Notes: generated by a model from the letters alone, not told the origin. A stretch of 64,000 bases of DNA from Aurantimonas coralicida DSM 14790 (GCF_000421645.1 NZ_ATXK01000001.1:62001-126000); one strand, 5' to 3'; shown: positions 27,164-38,431, counted from the first letter of the stretch. Translations and numbers: made by a program.

Positions 27164-28474
27164 ATGATCCCTCGCTATTCCCGCCCCGACATGGTCGCCG
27201 TCTGGTCGCAGGAGACGAAATTCCGGATCTGGTTCGAGATCGAGGCCCATGCCTGCGATGCGCTGGCGAAGCTTGGCGTGATCCCCGAGAGCGCCGCGAA
27301 GACCATCTGGGAAAAGGGCGGCGCCGCGACCTTCGACATCGACCGGATCGACGCGATCGAGGCCGAGACCAAGCACGATGTCATCGCCTTCCTGACCCAT
27401 CTGTCCGAGATCGTCGGCCCCGACGCACGCTTCGTGCACCAGGGCATGACCTCGTCCGACGTGCTCGACACCTGCTTCAACGTGCAGCTGACCAAGGCGG
27501 CGGACATCCTGCTCGCCGACATGGACGCGCTGCTGGCCGCGCTGGAGCGCCGCGCCTTCGAGCATCGCGACACCATCACCATCGGCCGCTCGCATGGCAT
27601 CCACGCCGAGCCGACCACCTTCGGCGTCAAGCTGGCGCTTGCCTATGCCGAGTTCGAGCGCTGCCGCGAGCGGCTGGTCGCGGCCCGCGCCGAGATCGCC
27701 ACCTGCGCCATTTCCGGCGCCGTCGGCACCTTCGCCAACATCGATCCGCGGGTCGAGGCGCATGTCGCCAAGGCCATGGGCCTGACCGTCGAGCCGGTCT
27801 CCACCCAGATCATTCCCCGCGATCGCCATGCGATGTTCTTTGCCACCCTCGGCGTCGTCGCCTCGTCGATCGAGCGCCTCGCAACGGAAGTCCGCCATCT
27901 GCAGCGCACCGAGGTGCTGGAAGCCGAGGAGTATTTCTCGCCCGGCCAGAAGGGCTCGTCGGCCATGCCGCACAAGCGCAACCCGGTGCTGACCGAGAAC
28001 CTCACGGGCCTTGCCCGCATGGTGCGTTCCTACGCCATGCCGGCGATGGAGAACGTCGCGCTCTGGCACGAGCGGGACATCTCCCACTCCTCGGTCGAGC
28101 GCTATATCGGCCCGGACGCGACGATCACGCTGGACTTCGCCCTTGCCCGCCTCACCGGCGTCGTCGACAAGCTGCTGGTCTATCCCGACCGGATGCTGGC
28201 CAATCTCAACAAGTTCAAGGGCCTCGTCCATTCCCAGCGGGTGCTGCTGGCGCTCACCCAGGCCGGCGTGTCGCGCGAGGATTCCTATCGCCTGGTCCAG
28301 CGCAACGCCATGCGGGTCTGGGAAGAGGACAAGGACTTCCTGACCGAGCTCCTGGCCGATCCGGAGGTTACCAAGGCGCTGCCCGAGGCGACCATCCGCG
28401 AAAAGTTCGACCTCGGCTACCACACCAAGCATGTCGGCACGATCTTCGAACGGGTCTTCGGCCGCGCCGGCTGA
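27164..28474 (+). CDS. purB: Adenylosuccinate lyase
   Basis: This 436-residue enzyme catalyses two steps of purine synthesis: release of fumarate from SAICAR and from adenylosuccinate. It has MIPRYSRPDMVAVWS at the start, the catalytic His region GRSHGIHAEPTTFG, and the fumarase/lyase signature loop GSSAMPHKRNPV. The length is standard. A frame 24 codons longer was not used because family similarity starts at this ATG. The partner purine genes purC, purS, purQ and purL lie 3 to 7 kb away on the same strand. Confidence 0.96.
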   Translation: MIPRYSRPDMVAVWSQETKFRIWFEIEAHACDALAKLGVIPESAAKTIWEKGGAATFDIDRIDAIEAETKHDVIAFLTHLSEIVGPDARFVHQGMTSSDVLDTCFNVQLTKAADILLADMDALLAALERRAFEHRDTITIGRSHGIHAEPTTFGVKLALAYAEFERCRERLVAARAEIATCAISGAVGTFANIDPRVEAHVAKAMGLTVEPVSTQIIPRDRHAMFFATLGVVASSIERLATEVRHLQRTEVLEAEEYFSPGQKGSSAMPHKRNPVLTENLTGLARMVRSYAMPAMENVALWHERDISHSSVERYIGPDATITLDFALARLTGVVDKLLVYPDRMLANLNKFKGLVHSQRVLLALTQAGVSREDSYRLVQRNAMRVWEEDKDFLTELLADPEVTKALPEATIREKFDLGYHTKHVGTIFERVFGRAG

Positions 28475-28580
28475 CGCGCCGCATCCGGAACAATCGACGC
28501 CACCGGCGGTTGGCAGGATGAGGGCTGTGCCCGGCATCCGGCAACCGCCGGTCGCGGCCGATCAACCGGGAGGAAGAGCC

Positions 28581-28787
28581 ATGTCCACGCCCCGCGGCCC
28601 CTCGCGCCCGAACCGGCGCCATCACACGCTCTGGATCGCACTGACCGTCATCGTCGTCGCCGCGATCGCCTATTTCCTGTTCTTCACCGCCACCCCCGAC
28701 GAGGGCACGCGCGACGCGGTCGGCGTCTCGACCGAGACCAGCGAGCCCCCCGCGAACGAGGCGCCCGTCACCCTTCCGACCGACTGA
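28581..28787 (+). CDS. Small single-span membrane protein, unknown
   Basis: This 68-residue frame begins at an ATG with GGGAGGAAG just upstream, a strong ribosome site. It has a basic, proline-rich N-terminus (about 15 residues), one clear membrane segment LWIALTVIVVAAIAYFLFF, and an acidic Thr/Glu/Pro-rich tail of about 30 residues. The predicted layout is N-terminus in the cytoplasm and tail in the periplasm. I recognise no family. An SDR gene starts nine bases downstream. Confidence 0.6.
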   Translation: MSTPRGPSRPNRRHHTLWIALTVIVVAAIAYFLFFTATPDEGTRDAVGVSTETSEPPANEAPVTLPTD

Positions 28788-28795
28788 CGGCCCGA

Positions 28796-29545
28796 ATGGC
28801 GCGGCGCTTTGCCCTTTCGGGCCGGACGATCCTCCTGACCGGCGGGTCGAGCGGTGTCGGCGCCGCGCTCGCCGAGCGGCTGGTGGCACTGGACTGCAAG
28901 ATCGTCGTCTGGTCGCGGCGCCCGCCCGACCCCGCTCACCCGTCGCTCATTCACGAGCCGGTCGATCTGGCCGACATGACGGCGCTGGACGGCGCCCTCG
29001 ACGGTCTCCTGGCGCGCCATCCGGACCTCTCCGTCGTCATCAACAATGCCGGCATATCCGAGCGCGGCGACCTCACCCGCAGCGACCCCGCGACGCTGGA
29101 CGCGCGCGCCGAGGCCCAGATCGCCGTCAATCTGCGGGCGCCGATCCGCATCTGCCAGCGTCTCTTCGCGCCGCTGAGCCGGCTGGACAGCGCGATGATC
29201 GTCAACAACACCAGCGGGCTGGCCGTCGCCCCGACCGTTCCCCACCCGGTCTATTGCGCCACGAAGGCGGGCCTGCGCAGCTTCACCCAGTCGATGCGCT
29301 ACCAGGCCGAGAAGGCGGGCGGCCGGCTCGCCATCACCGAGATCCTGCTGCCCGTGGTGGAGACGCCGATGACCGCGAGCGTCCCGCGCGGCCGCATGCC
29401 CGTCGACAAGGCGGCGGACCGGATCATGCGCGGCCTGGCCCGGGCCGAGCCGGAGATCTGGGTCGGGCAGACGGCACTGCTGCGCCGCCTCGTCGGCCTG
29501 TCCCCTGCCCTCGCACGACAACTTCTCAAGGTAGCAACTGGTTAG
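28796..29545 (+). CDS. SDR family oxidoreductase (DltE-like)
   Basis: This 249-residue protein is a complete short-chain dehydrogenase: TGGSSGVGAALAE is the cofactor loop, INNAGISERG the NNAG motif, and the active site is Ser in NNTSG with YCATK. It resembles the DltE group of SDRs of unknown substrate. It begins nine bases after a small membrane protein gene and may be co-transcribed with it. Unlike the SDR at 17677-18405 it keeps the catalytic tyrosine. Confidence 0.88.
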   Translation: MARRFALSGRTILLTGGSSGVGAALAERLVALDCKIVVWSRRPPDPAHPSLIHEPVDLADMTALDGALDGLLARHPDLSVVINNAGISERGDLTRSDPATLDARAEAQIAVNLRAPIRICQRLFAPLSRLDSAMIVNNTSGLAVAPTVPHPVYCATKAGLRSFTQSMRYQAEKAGGRLAITEILLPVVETPMTASVPRGRMPVDKAADRIMRGLARAEPEIWVGQTALLRRLVGLSPALARQLLKVATG

Positions 29546-29609
29546 CTACCGGGACGGGTTTCGCAAGCCGCGCCTTGACACACCTGACGACCGACCGCAT
29601 CTGGGTCCG

Positions 29610-30170
29610 ATGCGAGTTGCAGATGCCGATATTCTCATCGTGCCCGGATACAAGGGCTCACCCGAAGACCACTGGCAAAGCCGGTGGGAGCGCAAGCTGT
29701 CGACCGCGCGCCGCGTCCAGCAGGCCGAATGGACCAAGCCGGTGCGCGACGACTGGACCCGGACCATCGCCGACGCCGTCAACGAATCGACGCGGCCGAT
29801 CGTGCTGGTCGCCCATTCGCTCGGCGTCGCCGCCACGGTGCAGGCGATCCCGCAGTTCCGCAACCGGATCTCGGGCGCGTTCCTGGTCGCGCCTCCGGAT
29901 GTCGAGAACGATGCGATCCGGCCACGCCATCTGATGACCTTCGGCCCCTATCCCCGCGACCCGCTGCCCTTTCCGAGCGTCGTGGTCGCCAGTCGCGACG
30001 ATGCGTTCTCGTCGCTGGAAAGCGCCGAGGACATTGCCGGCGCGTGGGGATCGCTGTTCATCGATGCCGGCGAGGCAGGCCATATCAATGCCGACAGCGG
30101 CCATGGGCCATGGCCGGAAGGTCTCCTGACCTTCGGCAAGTTCATGTCGCGACTGACCGTGCCCGCCTGA
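29610..30170 (+). CDS. RBBP9/YdeN-type alpha/beta hydrolase
   Basis: This 186-residue protein is a small serine hydrolase of the RBBP9/YdeN family. The opening ILIVPGYKGSPEDHWQSRWE is diagnostic, the nucleophile lies in VAHSLGV, the acid in SRDDAF and the His in GHINADSGHGPWPEG. The family is compact and cytoplasmic; natural substrates are unknown. It follows the SDR gene by about 65 bases on the same strand. Confidence 0.88.
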   Translation: MRVADADILIVPGYKGSPEDHWQSRWERKLSTARRVQQAEWTKPVRDDWTRTIADAVNESTRPIVLVAHSLGVAATVQAIPQFRNRISGAFLVAPPDVENDAIRPRHLMTFGPYPRDPLPFPSVVVASRDDAFSSLESAEDIAGAWGSLFIDAGEAGHINADSGHGPWPEGLLTFGKFMSRLTVPA

Positions 30171-30204
30171 CGCCGCGAACGACGCCAGGCATTTCAGGTC
30201 AGGC

Positions 30205-30975
30205 TCAGGCGGACGCCGCCTTCGCCAGGGCAGCCGCCCCGGCCGACAGCACGCCGAAATCCGATCCGACGCAGGCCATCCGGTAGCCGTAGCCGCGATA
30301 GCGCTTGGCGTCCTCGGCCGTCATCGCATAGATCGCCGCGATCTTGCCGGCCGCGGCAGCCGAGGCCGCGAGATCGCGGATCGTCGCTTCCGTCTTCTCG
30401 CTGCCCGGATCGAGCGTGCCGTCCCCGGACAGGGCGATCGACAGATCCGACGGGCCGACGAAGATGCCGTCGAGCCCCTCGATCGCGAGGATCTCCGGCA
30501 GATTGTCGAGGGCAGCGGCCGTCTCGATCATGGCGAAGGCCAGCGTCTCGGTGCGAGCCTCGGGCACGTAGCCGCCGCGGTTCCCGTAAGCGTGCAGCTG
30601 CGCCGCACGGGTCGGGCCATAGGAGCGCAGGCCGACCGGCGGATATTTCACCGCCGCAACGAAGGCGCGCGCATCCTCGGCCGTCTCGATCATCGGCATG
30701 ATCAGGCCCGTGGCGCCGAAATCCAGGCACCGCGCGCCCAGCGACCGGTCCTCGATCGGCAGGCGCACCAGCGCCGGCTTGTCGAGAAGGACCGCGCGCT
30801 CGATCGCCACCCGCAGGGAGCCGACATCGAAGAGGCCATGCTGGACGTCGAAGGTCGCCACGTCGAAATCGGCGCGCAGGAACGCCTCGTGCACGAGCGG
30901 CTCGGGCATGCCGAGCCAGCACGACAGCACGAAGCCGCCTTCGCCGAGGCGGCTGCGAAGTTTGGGAAGGGCCAT
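30205..30975 (-). CDS. HpcH/HpaI family aldolase
   Basis: This 256-residue protein is a class II pyruvate-dependent aldolase of the HpcH/HpaI family, which splits or joins 4-hydroxy-2-oxo acids. FDVQHGLFD holds the catalytic His, PMIETAEDARAF the metal-binding Glu, and FVGPSDLSIALSG the metal-binding Asp. The DxxHG form fits a 4-hydroxy-2-oxoheptanedioate or keto-deoxy-sugar aldolase. Its ATG begins one base after the stop of DUF1476, so it is translated by coupling to that gene, which is an odd partner. No aromatic degradation genes are near. Confidence 0.87.
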   Translation of the reverse strand: MALPKLRSRLGEGGFVLSCWLGMPEPLVHEAFLRADFDVATFDVQHGLFDVGSLRVAIERAVLLDKPALVRLPIEDRSLGARCLDFGATGLIMPMIETAEDARAFVAAVKYPPVGLRSYGPTRAAQLHAYGNRGGYVPEARTETLAFAMIETAAALDNLPEILAIEGLDGIFVGPSDLSIALSGDGTLDPGSEKTEATIRDLAASAAAAGKIAAIYAMTAEDAKRYRGYGYRMACVGSDFGVLSAGAAALAKAASA

Positions 30976-30976
30976 T

Positions 30977-31294
30977 CTATTCGGTGTGGACTTGCGTCTC
31001 GGCCTCGCCGAGGAACTGGGCCATGTGCCGCCGGATCTGGTGGTCCGACTGGTCCACGCCAGCGTCGTCGAAATCCTTGCGGATCTTCTGGAAGACGTCG
31101 TTGTCGCCGGCCTCGATGAAGTCCGCCTTGATGACCTCCTGTGCGTAGGCCTTCGCGTCGTCGCCGGTCTTGCCCAGAAGCTCTGCCGCCCAGAGGCCGA
31201 GCAGCTTGTTGCGCCGGGCCTCGATACGGAAGCGAAGTTCCTGGTCATGGGCGTAGCGCGACTCGAAGTCCCGCTCGCGGTCGTTCAGCGACAT
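30977..31294 (-). CDS. DUF1476 protein, F1-ATPase inhibitor zeta-like
   Basis: This 105-residue helical protein matches DUF1476: the opening MSLNDRERDFESRYAHDQEL, then RNKLLGLWAAELLG and HQIRRHMAQFLGEAE. In Paracoccus the homolog is the zeta subunit that blocks ATP hydrolysis by F1Fo-ATP synthase, with the inhibitory part at the N-terminus. It is found across alphaproteobacteria. AAGGAGGA lies close before the start. The stop is one base from the aldolase start, so the two form an operon that faces away from purC. Confidence 0.9.
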   Translation of the reverse strand: MSLNDRERDFESRYAHDQELRFRIEARRNKLLGLWAAELLGKTGDDAKAYAQEVIKADFIEAGDNDVFQKIRKDFDDAGVDQSDHQIRRHMAQFLGEAETQVHTE

Positions 31295-31410
31295 CGTATC
31301 CTCCTTGTACAATCGGCCGGACGAAACCCTTCGGCCTAGCTGATCCTTACCGGCTGCGGCCGATGTTTTGAAGCCGCATTCGGCTGTGAACAGGCGCTTG
31401 CGCCCTTGAT

Positions 31411-31422
31411 TTGTGCGCACAA
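31411..31422. promoter_or_regulatory. 12-bp palindrome TTGTGCGCACAA between DUF1476 and purC
   Basis: TTGTGCGCACAA is a perfect 12-base palindrome in the 260-base divergent gap between DUF1476 (start 31294) and purC (start 31555). Symmetric sites of this size and with TTGT/ACAA ends are typical of dimeric repressors, including GntR-type proteins. It could control the purC group, the DUF1476 group, or both. The regulator is unknown. Confidence 0.4.
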
Positions 31423-31554
31423 CCGCACGACTTCCCGAGCAAGCCATCCCTCGACGATTGTTAAGGTCCGCCGTTTGGGCTAATGAGCGGCATAGTCGTC
31501 AGACGTCTTCGCGCCGGGCCAGGGCCGGCGCCTCCACCACGATAGAGCTGCATA

Positions 31555-32319
31555 ATGACACGTCGCCGCCGTATCTACGAAGGCAAGGGCAAGATCCTCT
31601 ACGAGGGCCCCGAACCCGGCACCCTGGTCCAGTTCTTCAAGGACGATGCCACCGCCTTCAACAAGAAGAAGCACGAGGTTGTCGACGGCAAGGGCGTCCT
31701 CAACAACCGCATCTCCGAATACATCTTCTCCCACCTGAACAAGATGGGCATCCCGACTCACTTCATTAAGCGGCTCAACATGCGTGAGCAGCTAATCAAG
31801 GAAGTCGAGATCATCCCGCTGGAAGTGGTGGTGCGCAACGTCGCGGCCGGCTCGCTGGCCAAGCGCCTCGGCATCGAGGAAGGCACGGTGCTGCCGCGCT
31901 CGATCATCGAGTTCTACTACAAGGCCGACGCGCTCGACGATCCGCTGGTCTCCGAAGAGCACATCACGGCCTTCGGCTGGGCGAGCCCGCAGGAGATCGA
32001 CGACATCATGGCGCTGGCCATCAGGGTCAACGACTTCCTCTCCGGTCTCTTCCTCGGCGTCGGCATCCAGCTCGTCGATTTCAAGATCGAGATGGGACGC
32101 CTGTTCGAGGGCGACATGATGCGGATCATCGTCGCCGACGAGATCTCTCCCGATTCCTGCCGCCTGTGGGACGTGCAGACCCAGGAGAAGCTCGACAAGG
32201 ATCGGTTCCGCCGCGACATGGGCGGCCTAGTCGAAGCCTATCAGGAAGTCGCGCGGCGTCTCGGCATCATGAATGAAAACGAGCCACCCCGCCCCTCGGG
32301 GCCGGTACTGGTCAAGTGA
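31555..32319 (+). CDS. purC: Phosphoribosylaminoimidazole-succinocarboxamide synthase (SAICAR synthase)
   Basis: This 254-residue enzyme joins CAIR with aspartate using ATP in purine synthesis. The ATP-binding opening [20 protein letters not shown], then [22 protein letters not shown] and [12 protein letters not shown] are family hallmarks. The length is typical of the short bacterial form. It heads the purC-purS-purQ group; purS follows by 73 bases. The upstream gap contains a 12-base palindrome that may be an operator. Confidence 0.97.
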   Translation: MTRRRRIYEGKGKILYEGPEPGTLVQFFKDDATAFNKKKHEVVDGKGVLNNRISEYIFSHLNKMGIPTHFIKRLNMREQLIKEVEIIPLEVVVRNVAAGSLAKRLGIEEGTVLPRSIIEFYYKADALDDPLVSEEHITAFGWASPQEIDDIMALAIRVNDFLSGLFLGVGIQLVDFKIEMGRLFEGDMMRIIVADEISPDSCRLWDVQTQEKLDKDRFRRDMGGLVEAYQEVARRLGIMNENEPPRPSGPVLVK

Positions 32320-32392
32320 GGCGGCGCCGTGCCGTCAAGCAGCCGGTACCGGCGCTGAAACTGGTCTATTCGAGAGACAGGCGGATATCGTG

Positions 32393-32632
32393 ATGAAGGC
32401 ACGCATTGTCGTCACGCTGAAGAACGGCGTTCTGGACCCCCAGGGCAAGGCCATCGAGGGCGCGTTGGGCCATCTCGGCTTCGACGGGGTCGGATCGGTC
32501 CGCCAGGGCAAGGTCTTCGACGTGGAACTCCACGGCACCGATGGCGAGACCGCACAGGCCCAGCTTGACGCCATGTGCGACAAGCTGCTCGCCAATCCGG
32601 TGATCGAGAACTACACCGTCGAGATCGCCTGA
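32393..32632 (+). CDS. purS: Phosphoribosylformylglycinamidine synthase subunit PurS
   Basis: This 79-residue protein is PurS, the small structural subunit that links PurQ and the small form of PurL into active FGAM synthase. KARIVVTLKNGVLDPQGKAIEGAL is the typical start and the C-terminus ends with NPVIENYTVEIA. A longer frame reaching into purC was not used, as the family starts at this ATG. The presence of purS with separate purQ and purL shows the three-part enzyme. Confidence 0.95.
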   Translation: MKARIVVTLKNGVLDPQGKAIEGALGHLGFDGVGSVRQGKVFDVELHGTDGETAQAQLDAMCDKLLANPVIENYTVEIA

Positions 32633-32721
32633 GAGCGTCGACGGCCTCGTTTCGACCGTTCCGAGCGGTGGCTGTCGCCTGAGGCAGCCGCCGGATCGTC
32701 CTCACCTTTCGAGCCGCACCC

Positions 32722-33402
32722 ATGAAAACAGCCGTCGTCCTCCTTCCCGGCCTCAATCGCGATCGCGACATGATCGCCGCCCTGACCGCCATCACCGGTC
32801 GGGCGCCGCAGACGGTCTGGCAGACGGAGACGACGATCCCCGATGTCGATCTCATCGTCATCCCGGGCGGCTTCTCCTTCGGCGATTATCTGCGCTGCGG
32901 CGCCATCGCGGCGCGGGCACCGGCGATGCGGGCGGTCGCCGAGGCGGCAGCGCGCGGCGTGCCGGTGCTGGGCGTCTGCAACGGCTTCCAGATCCTGTGC
33001 GAGGCAGGCCTCCTGCCGGGCGCGCTGATGCGCAACAACACGCTGCGCTTCGTCTGCCGCGACGTGAAGCTCGAAGTGGTGACCGCCGCCACCCGCTTCA
33101 CCGGCAACTACACCGACGGCCAGATCATCCGCTGCCCGGTCGCCCATCACGACGGCAACTACTTTGCCGACGACGAGACGCTGGCCCGCCTCGACGGCGA
33201 GAACCGCGTCGTCTTCCGCTACGCCGAGGGCACCAATCCAAACGGTGCGATCCGCGACATCGCCGGCATCGTCAACGCCGACGGCAACATCCTCGGCATG
33301 ATGCCGCATCCCGAGAACCTCATCGAACCCGAGCATGGCGGCACCGACGGCCGCGCGATCTTCGAGAGCGCGCTCGGCATCACCTCGCGTCTCGCCGCGT
33401 GA
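32722..33402 (+). CDS. purQ: Phosphoribosylformylglycinamidine synthase subunit PurQ
   Basis: This 226-residue glutaminase subunit provides ammonia to PurL. Class I amidotransferase residues are visible: the nucleophile Cys86 in GVCNGFQIL, and the His-Glu pair near the end in [30 protein letters not shown] is a PurQ hallmark. Its stop overlaps a GTG start of a lipoprotein gene by four bases (GTGA), so purQ and that gene are translationally coupled. Confidence 0.97.
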   Translation: MKTAVVLLPGLNRDRDMIAALTAITGRAPQTVWQTETTIPDVDLIVIPGGFSFGDYLRCGAIAARAPAMRAVAEAAARGVPVLGVCNGFQILCEAGLLPGALMRNNTLRFVCRDVKLEVVTAATRFTGNYTDGQIIRCPVAHHDGNYFADDETLARLDGENRVVFRYAEGTNPNGAIRDIAGIVNADGNILGMMPHPENLIEPEHGGTDGRAIFESALGITSRLAA

Positions 33403-33818
33403 GCCATCCCGTCCTGCGGCCCGCCGCGCTTCTGGCCGCCCTCGCCCTGTCCGCACTGCTGGGCGCCTGCGCGGCCAAGCCCGGCGCTGCGACCGGCGAT
33501 GCCGCCGCGGGCGACGACACCGGCCTCGACCGGATGGAACGCCTGACGCTGACGGCCAATCGCTGCTGGTTCAAATCCGGCGACGCCGCCTTCGCGCCCT
33601 ACAGCCTCGCGCCGGAACTCTCGTCCTTCTCGGGCCGGCCGCGCTTCCTGCTGGTGCCGCGCGGCAAGCCGGAATCGAAACCCCTTCTGGTCGTCGAAGG
33701 CCGCAAGGGCTCGACCGCCATCGACACCTACGGTCCGCTGATGGGCGAGCCCGTCGCGGCCCGCATCTCGGCCGACCTGTCCCGCTGGCGCGCCGGCGCG
33801 GATGGCTGCTCGGCCTGA
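33399..33818 (+). CDS. Predicted lipoprotein coupled to purQ, unknown
   Basis: This 139-residue frame starts at a GTG that overlaps the purQ stop. It has a lipoprotein signal peptide, [14 protein letters not shown], with the lipobox LLGAC near residue 22-26. The mature part has one more Cys pair-like spacing (NRCWFKSGD and DGCSA at the very end), a [20 protein letters not shown] stretch and a strongly basic middle. I recognise no family. A second lipoprotein gene starts two bases later. Linkage to a purine enzyme gene is probably just economy of space. Confidence 0.7.
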   Translation: MSHPVLRPAALLAALALSALLGACAAKPGAATGDAAAGDDTGLDRMERLTLTANRCWFKSGDAAFAPYSLAPELSSFSGRPRFLLVPRGKPESKPLLVVEGRKGSTAIDTYGPLMGEPVAARISADLSRWRAGADGCSA

Positions 33819-33819
33819 C

Positions 33820-34248
33820 ATGCGACGCCTGCGGACCCTAGCGGCGATGCTGGCGGGCTTCGGCCTCAGCGCCTGCCTGTCGGGCGAATCCGCTTCGCTG
33901 GCCGAGCTCGCCGCCCCGGTCGCGGCGCCGGCCTTTGCCGGCCCCGCGCGTCCCGGCCCGGCCGAGATCGACTATGCGAACGCCACTGCCGCCGGCATCT
34001 ATCGCCGCCGCAGAGCCGAGCGGTCCGCGACCTTCCTGACCGACCGCGATCTCGGTGGCTATGGCCTCTGCCTGCGCTCGCCGGCCGCCGGCGGCGGCAT
34101 GGACCATGCGCTGATCCTCTTCACCCGCCGCCTCGACGGCGATGCGATCTCGCAGGTGGACGACGACACGCTGGTGCTGCGCCGCCCGGCCGATACGTCG
34201 CCCTGCCGGTCCGGCGACATCGCCTATGTCCCGGCGGGCCAGCGCTAG
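33820..34248 (+). CDS. Predicted lipoprotein, unknown
   Basis: This 142-residue protein starts with a lipoprotein signal: RRLRTLAAMLAGFGLSAC, lipobox LSAC near residue 15-18. The mature region contains SATFLTDRDLGGYGLCLRSP and ALILFTRRLDGDAIS, suggesting a small beta-rich domain, with cysteines in GLCLRSP and DTSPCRSGD. I recognise no family. It begins two bases after the preceding lipoprotein and is clearly its operon partner. The two have similar size and layout but I see no clear sequence similarity. Confidence 0.7.
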   Translation: MRRLRTLAAMLAGFGLSACLSGESASLAELAAPVAAPAFAGPARPGPAEIDYANATAAGIYRRRRAERSATFLTDRDLGGYGLCLRSPAAGGGMDHALILFTRRLDGDAISQVDDDTLVLRRPADTSPCRSGDIAYVPAGQR

Positions 34249-34286
34249 GCGGCGCTCGCCGTAGCTGCTCCAACCGCCGGCCGATC

Positions 34287-34850
34287 TTACCAGCGCTGCT
34301 TGACCGGCTCGACCCGCGCCGCGGGATCGTCCTTGTAGGACCGGATCGAGGCCTCCAGCGCCGTATATTCGCGGCAGCCATTCTCGAAGGCACCGTCGGA
34401 AAAGGTCAGCGCCACGCGCCGACACTCGCCGCGCAGCCGGATCAACAGGATGCCGGCGTCGCGCACCCGTCCGAGATCGAGATAGGCCTCGCCGAGATAG
34501 GCCATGGCACCCCGGTGATGCGGATTGATCGACAACGCCCGTCCATAGGCGTCGAGGGCGCGCTCGTGATTGCCGGACTTGCGCAGCGAATAGGCCAGCA
34601 GCGTCCAGGCATTGTCGTGATGCGGCCGCCGCGCCACGACCTTTGCGAAGGCGGTGATGGCGGCGGGCCAGTTTTCCGCGTCGAAGGCTTCGACGCCATC
34701 GGCATAATCGGCATCGCCCGAGCGCACGGTCGGGCTCATCTCGCCGGAGAACACCGCGCCAGCGTCCTGCGATGTGCCGGCCGTGACCATCAGGCCGAGG
34801 AACAGGGATGCGGCAAGCTGCAAAGCCGCTCGTCTCGCCATGGTCGCCAT
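34287..34850 (-). CDS. Secreted TPR protein
   Basis: This 187-residue protein has a signal peptide (AALQLAASLFLGLMVTAG) and then two to three tetratricopeptide repeats, seen as DADYADGVEAFDAENWPAAITAF, NAWTLLAYSLRKSGNHERALDAY and AMAYLGEAYLDLGRVRDAG. A pair of cysteines lies near the end (RLRGECRR and ENGCREY). Such proteins are periplasmic adaptors; the partner is unknown. It points against the surrounding purine genes, ending 38 bases from the end of the lipoprotein gene in a convergent arrangement. The ATG at 34850 is chosen since the longer upstream frame lacks a signal peptide. Confidence 0.8.
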   Translation of the reverse strand: MATMARRAALQLAASLFLGLMVTAGTSQDAGAVFSGEMSPTVRSGDADYADGVEAFDAENWPAAITAFAKVVARRPHHDNAWTLLAYSLRKSGNHERALDAYGRALSINPHHRGAMAYLGEAYLDLGRVRDAGILLIRLRGECRRVALTFSDGAFENGCREYTALEASIRSYKDDPAARVEPVKQRW

Positions 34851-35071
34851 CGGGTTCTCCCTGCCTGTGCCGGTCCCCGGCAGGATGAGACCATCGATCG
34901 GCGCGGCGCGAAACCGGCATCGGGTGCGGCAGAGCGTCTCGCCGCCAGGCCGATCGCCGGGCCCGATCTCCGGCAGCAACGGGGGAACACCGGCCAAGCC
35001 CCTTTGTGTGCGCCGCGCCAGATGGTAACAGGCGCGCAGGACCTTGCCGGAACGTCGCCCCAGGACACGCC

Positions 35072-37297
<2,226 letters not shown>

Positions 37298-37398
37298 GCG
37301 AAGGCCCCTCCCCGGTCCGCCCGATTGATCGCGGACCGGGCGATACCTATCATCAGGCCCGGCCGCGATTCCGGACCCGGCCGAAGGAGATCCAGCAC

Positions 37399-37632
37399 AT
37401 GCCCATGAACGCCCGCGACATCGAGACAATGATCAAGGACGCCATCCCCGATGCCGACGTGACGATCCGCGATCTGGCGGGCGACGGCGACCATTATGCC
37501 GCCGAGATCGTCTCGGAGAGCTTCCGCGGCAAGTCGCGCGTCCAGCAGCATCAGATGGTCTACCAGGCGCTGCGAGGCAACATGGGCGGCGAACTGCACG
37601 CCCTGGCCCTACAAACCAGTGCGCCGAAGTAA
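37399..37632 (+). CDS. bolA: BolA family protein
   Basis: This 77-residue protein has the BolA fold, with DIETMIKDAIPDADVTIRDL, the DHYAAEIVSESFRGKSRVQQHQMVYQAL core, containing the conserved His and FRGKSRVQQH, and a C-terminal helix. BolA proteins pair with monothiol glutaredoxins to sense or deliver iron-sulfur clusters, and a glutaredoxin gene is next. AAGGAG lies ten bases before the start. The true start is inside a longer frame that shows no family similarity. Confidence 0.93.
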   Translation: MPMNARDIETMIKDAIPDADVTIRDLAGDGDHYAAEIVSESFRGKSRVQQHQMVYQALRGNMGGELHALALQTSAPK

Positions 37633-37892
37633 TATGTCGGGGTGACGAGGACGAGGTTTCCCGTCGCCGACGATTTCGCATCGTGCCGCGGACGCCATCT
37701 GACAACGGATGACATGGCGCACGATGCAGGACGAGACCCGCGCGGGTTGCCCGCGCGCTTGCGTGCCGGTCCGACCGGCCGCCTGACAGACACCTTGCTT
37801 TCGACGAGCGAGGCGATTGAAATGGACGCACGGCAGAAGCGCTGAAGGCCGCTGCACCAGTGTCCGCGAACCCTGAGCAAAGGACCGCATCC

Positions 37893-38240
37893 ATGACCGC
37901 CATCAACGAATGGATCGACAACGAAGTGAAGACCAACGACGTCGTCGTCTTCATGAAGGGCACGCCCGCCTTCCCGCAGTGCGGCTTTTCCGGCCAGGTC
38001 GTGCAGATCCTCGACTATCTCGGCCTTGAGTACAAAGGCGTGAACGTCCTCTCCACCGACGAACTGCGCCAGGGCATCAAGACCTACAGCGAGTGGCCGA
38101 CGATCCCGCAGCTCTACGTGAAGGGCGAGTTCGTCGGCGGCTGCGACATCATCCGCGAGATGTTCCAGGCCGGCGAGTTGCAGACCTTCCTGGTCGACAA
38201 GGGCATCGCCACCACCGCACCGGCGCCCGCCGCCGGCTGA
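37893..38240 (+). CDS. grxD: Monothiol glutaredoxin Grx4 type
   Basis: This 115-residue protein is a CGFS-type monothiol glutaredoxin: CGFS with Cys30 follows [13 protein letters not shown], then [19 protein letters not shown] holds the cis-proline loop and GCDI. Such proteins bind a [2Fe-2S] cluster with glutathione and a BolA partner. The ATG at 37893 has AAGGA eight bases upstream; a GTG 11 codons earlier is less likely. Between bolA and this gene lie 260 bases in which I see no gene and no clear terminator. Confidence 0.95.
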   Translation: MTAINEWIDNEVKTNDVVVFMKGTPAFPQCGFSGQVVQILDYLGLEYKGVNVLSTDELRQGIKTYSEWPTIPQLYVKGEFVGGCDIIREMFQAGELQTFLVDKGIATTAPAPAAG

Positions 38241-38431
38241 CCCTCTTGGCGCGCCGCGGGACATCCCGCGCGCCTGCCCCATATCCCGATCCGCGGCCCG
38301 TGCGTTCTTGAGCGTGCGGGCCGCTTTCGGTTGACACAGCGTCGCCCGCTTCAGGCCGCCGAATTGCTAAGCCATGCTTGCGGTTTTGTGCAGTGCGAAA
38401 TACATCTGCGCGGATCGATCCCACGAGGCTG

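Noticed and set aside
26297-28537. 746-residue open frame on the minus strand
   Set aside because: It lies antisense to DUF2259 and purB, both of which match known families.
31306-31313. TTGTACAA palindrome near the DUF1476 start
   Set aside because: Only 8 bases and directly next to the ribosome site; too short to claim as an operator.
37642-37845. Short frame between bolA and grxD
   Set aside because: No ribosome site, no family similarity, and Arg-rich translation typical of chance frames in GC-rich DNA.
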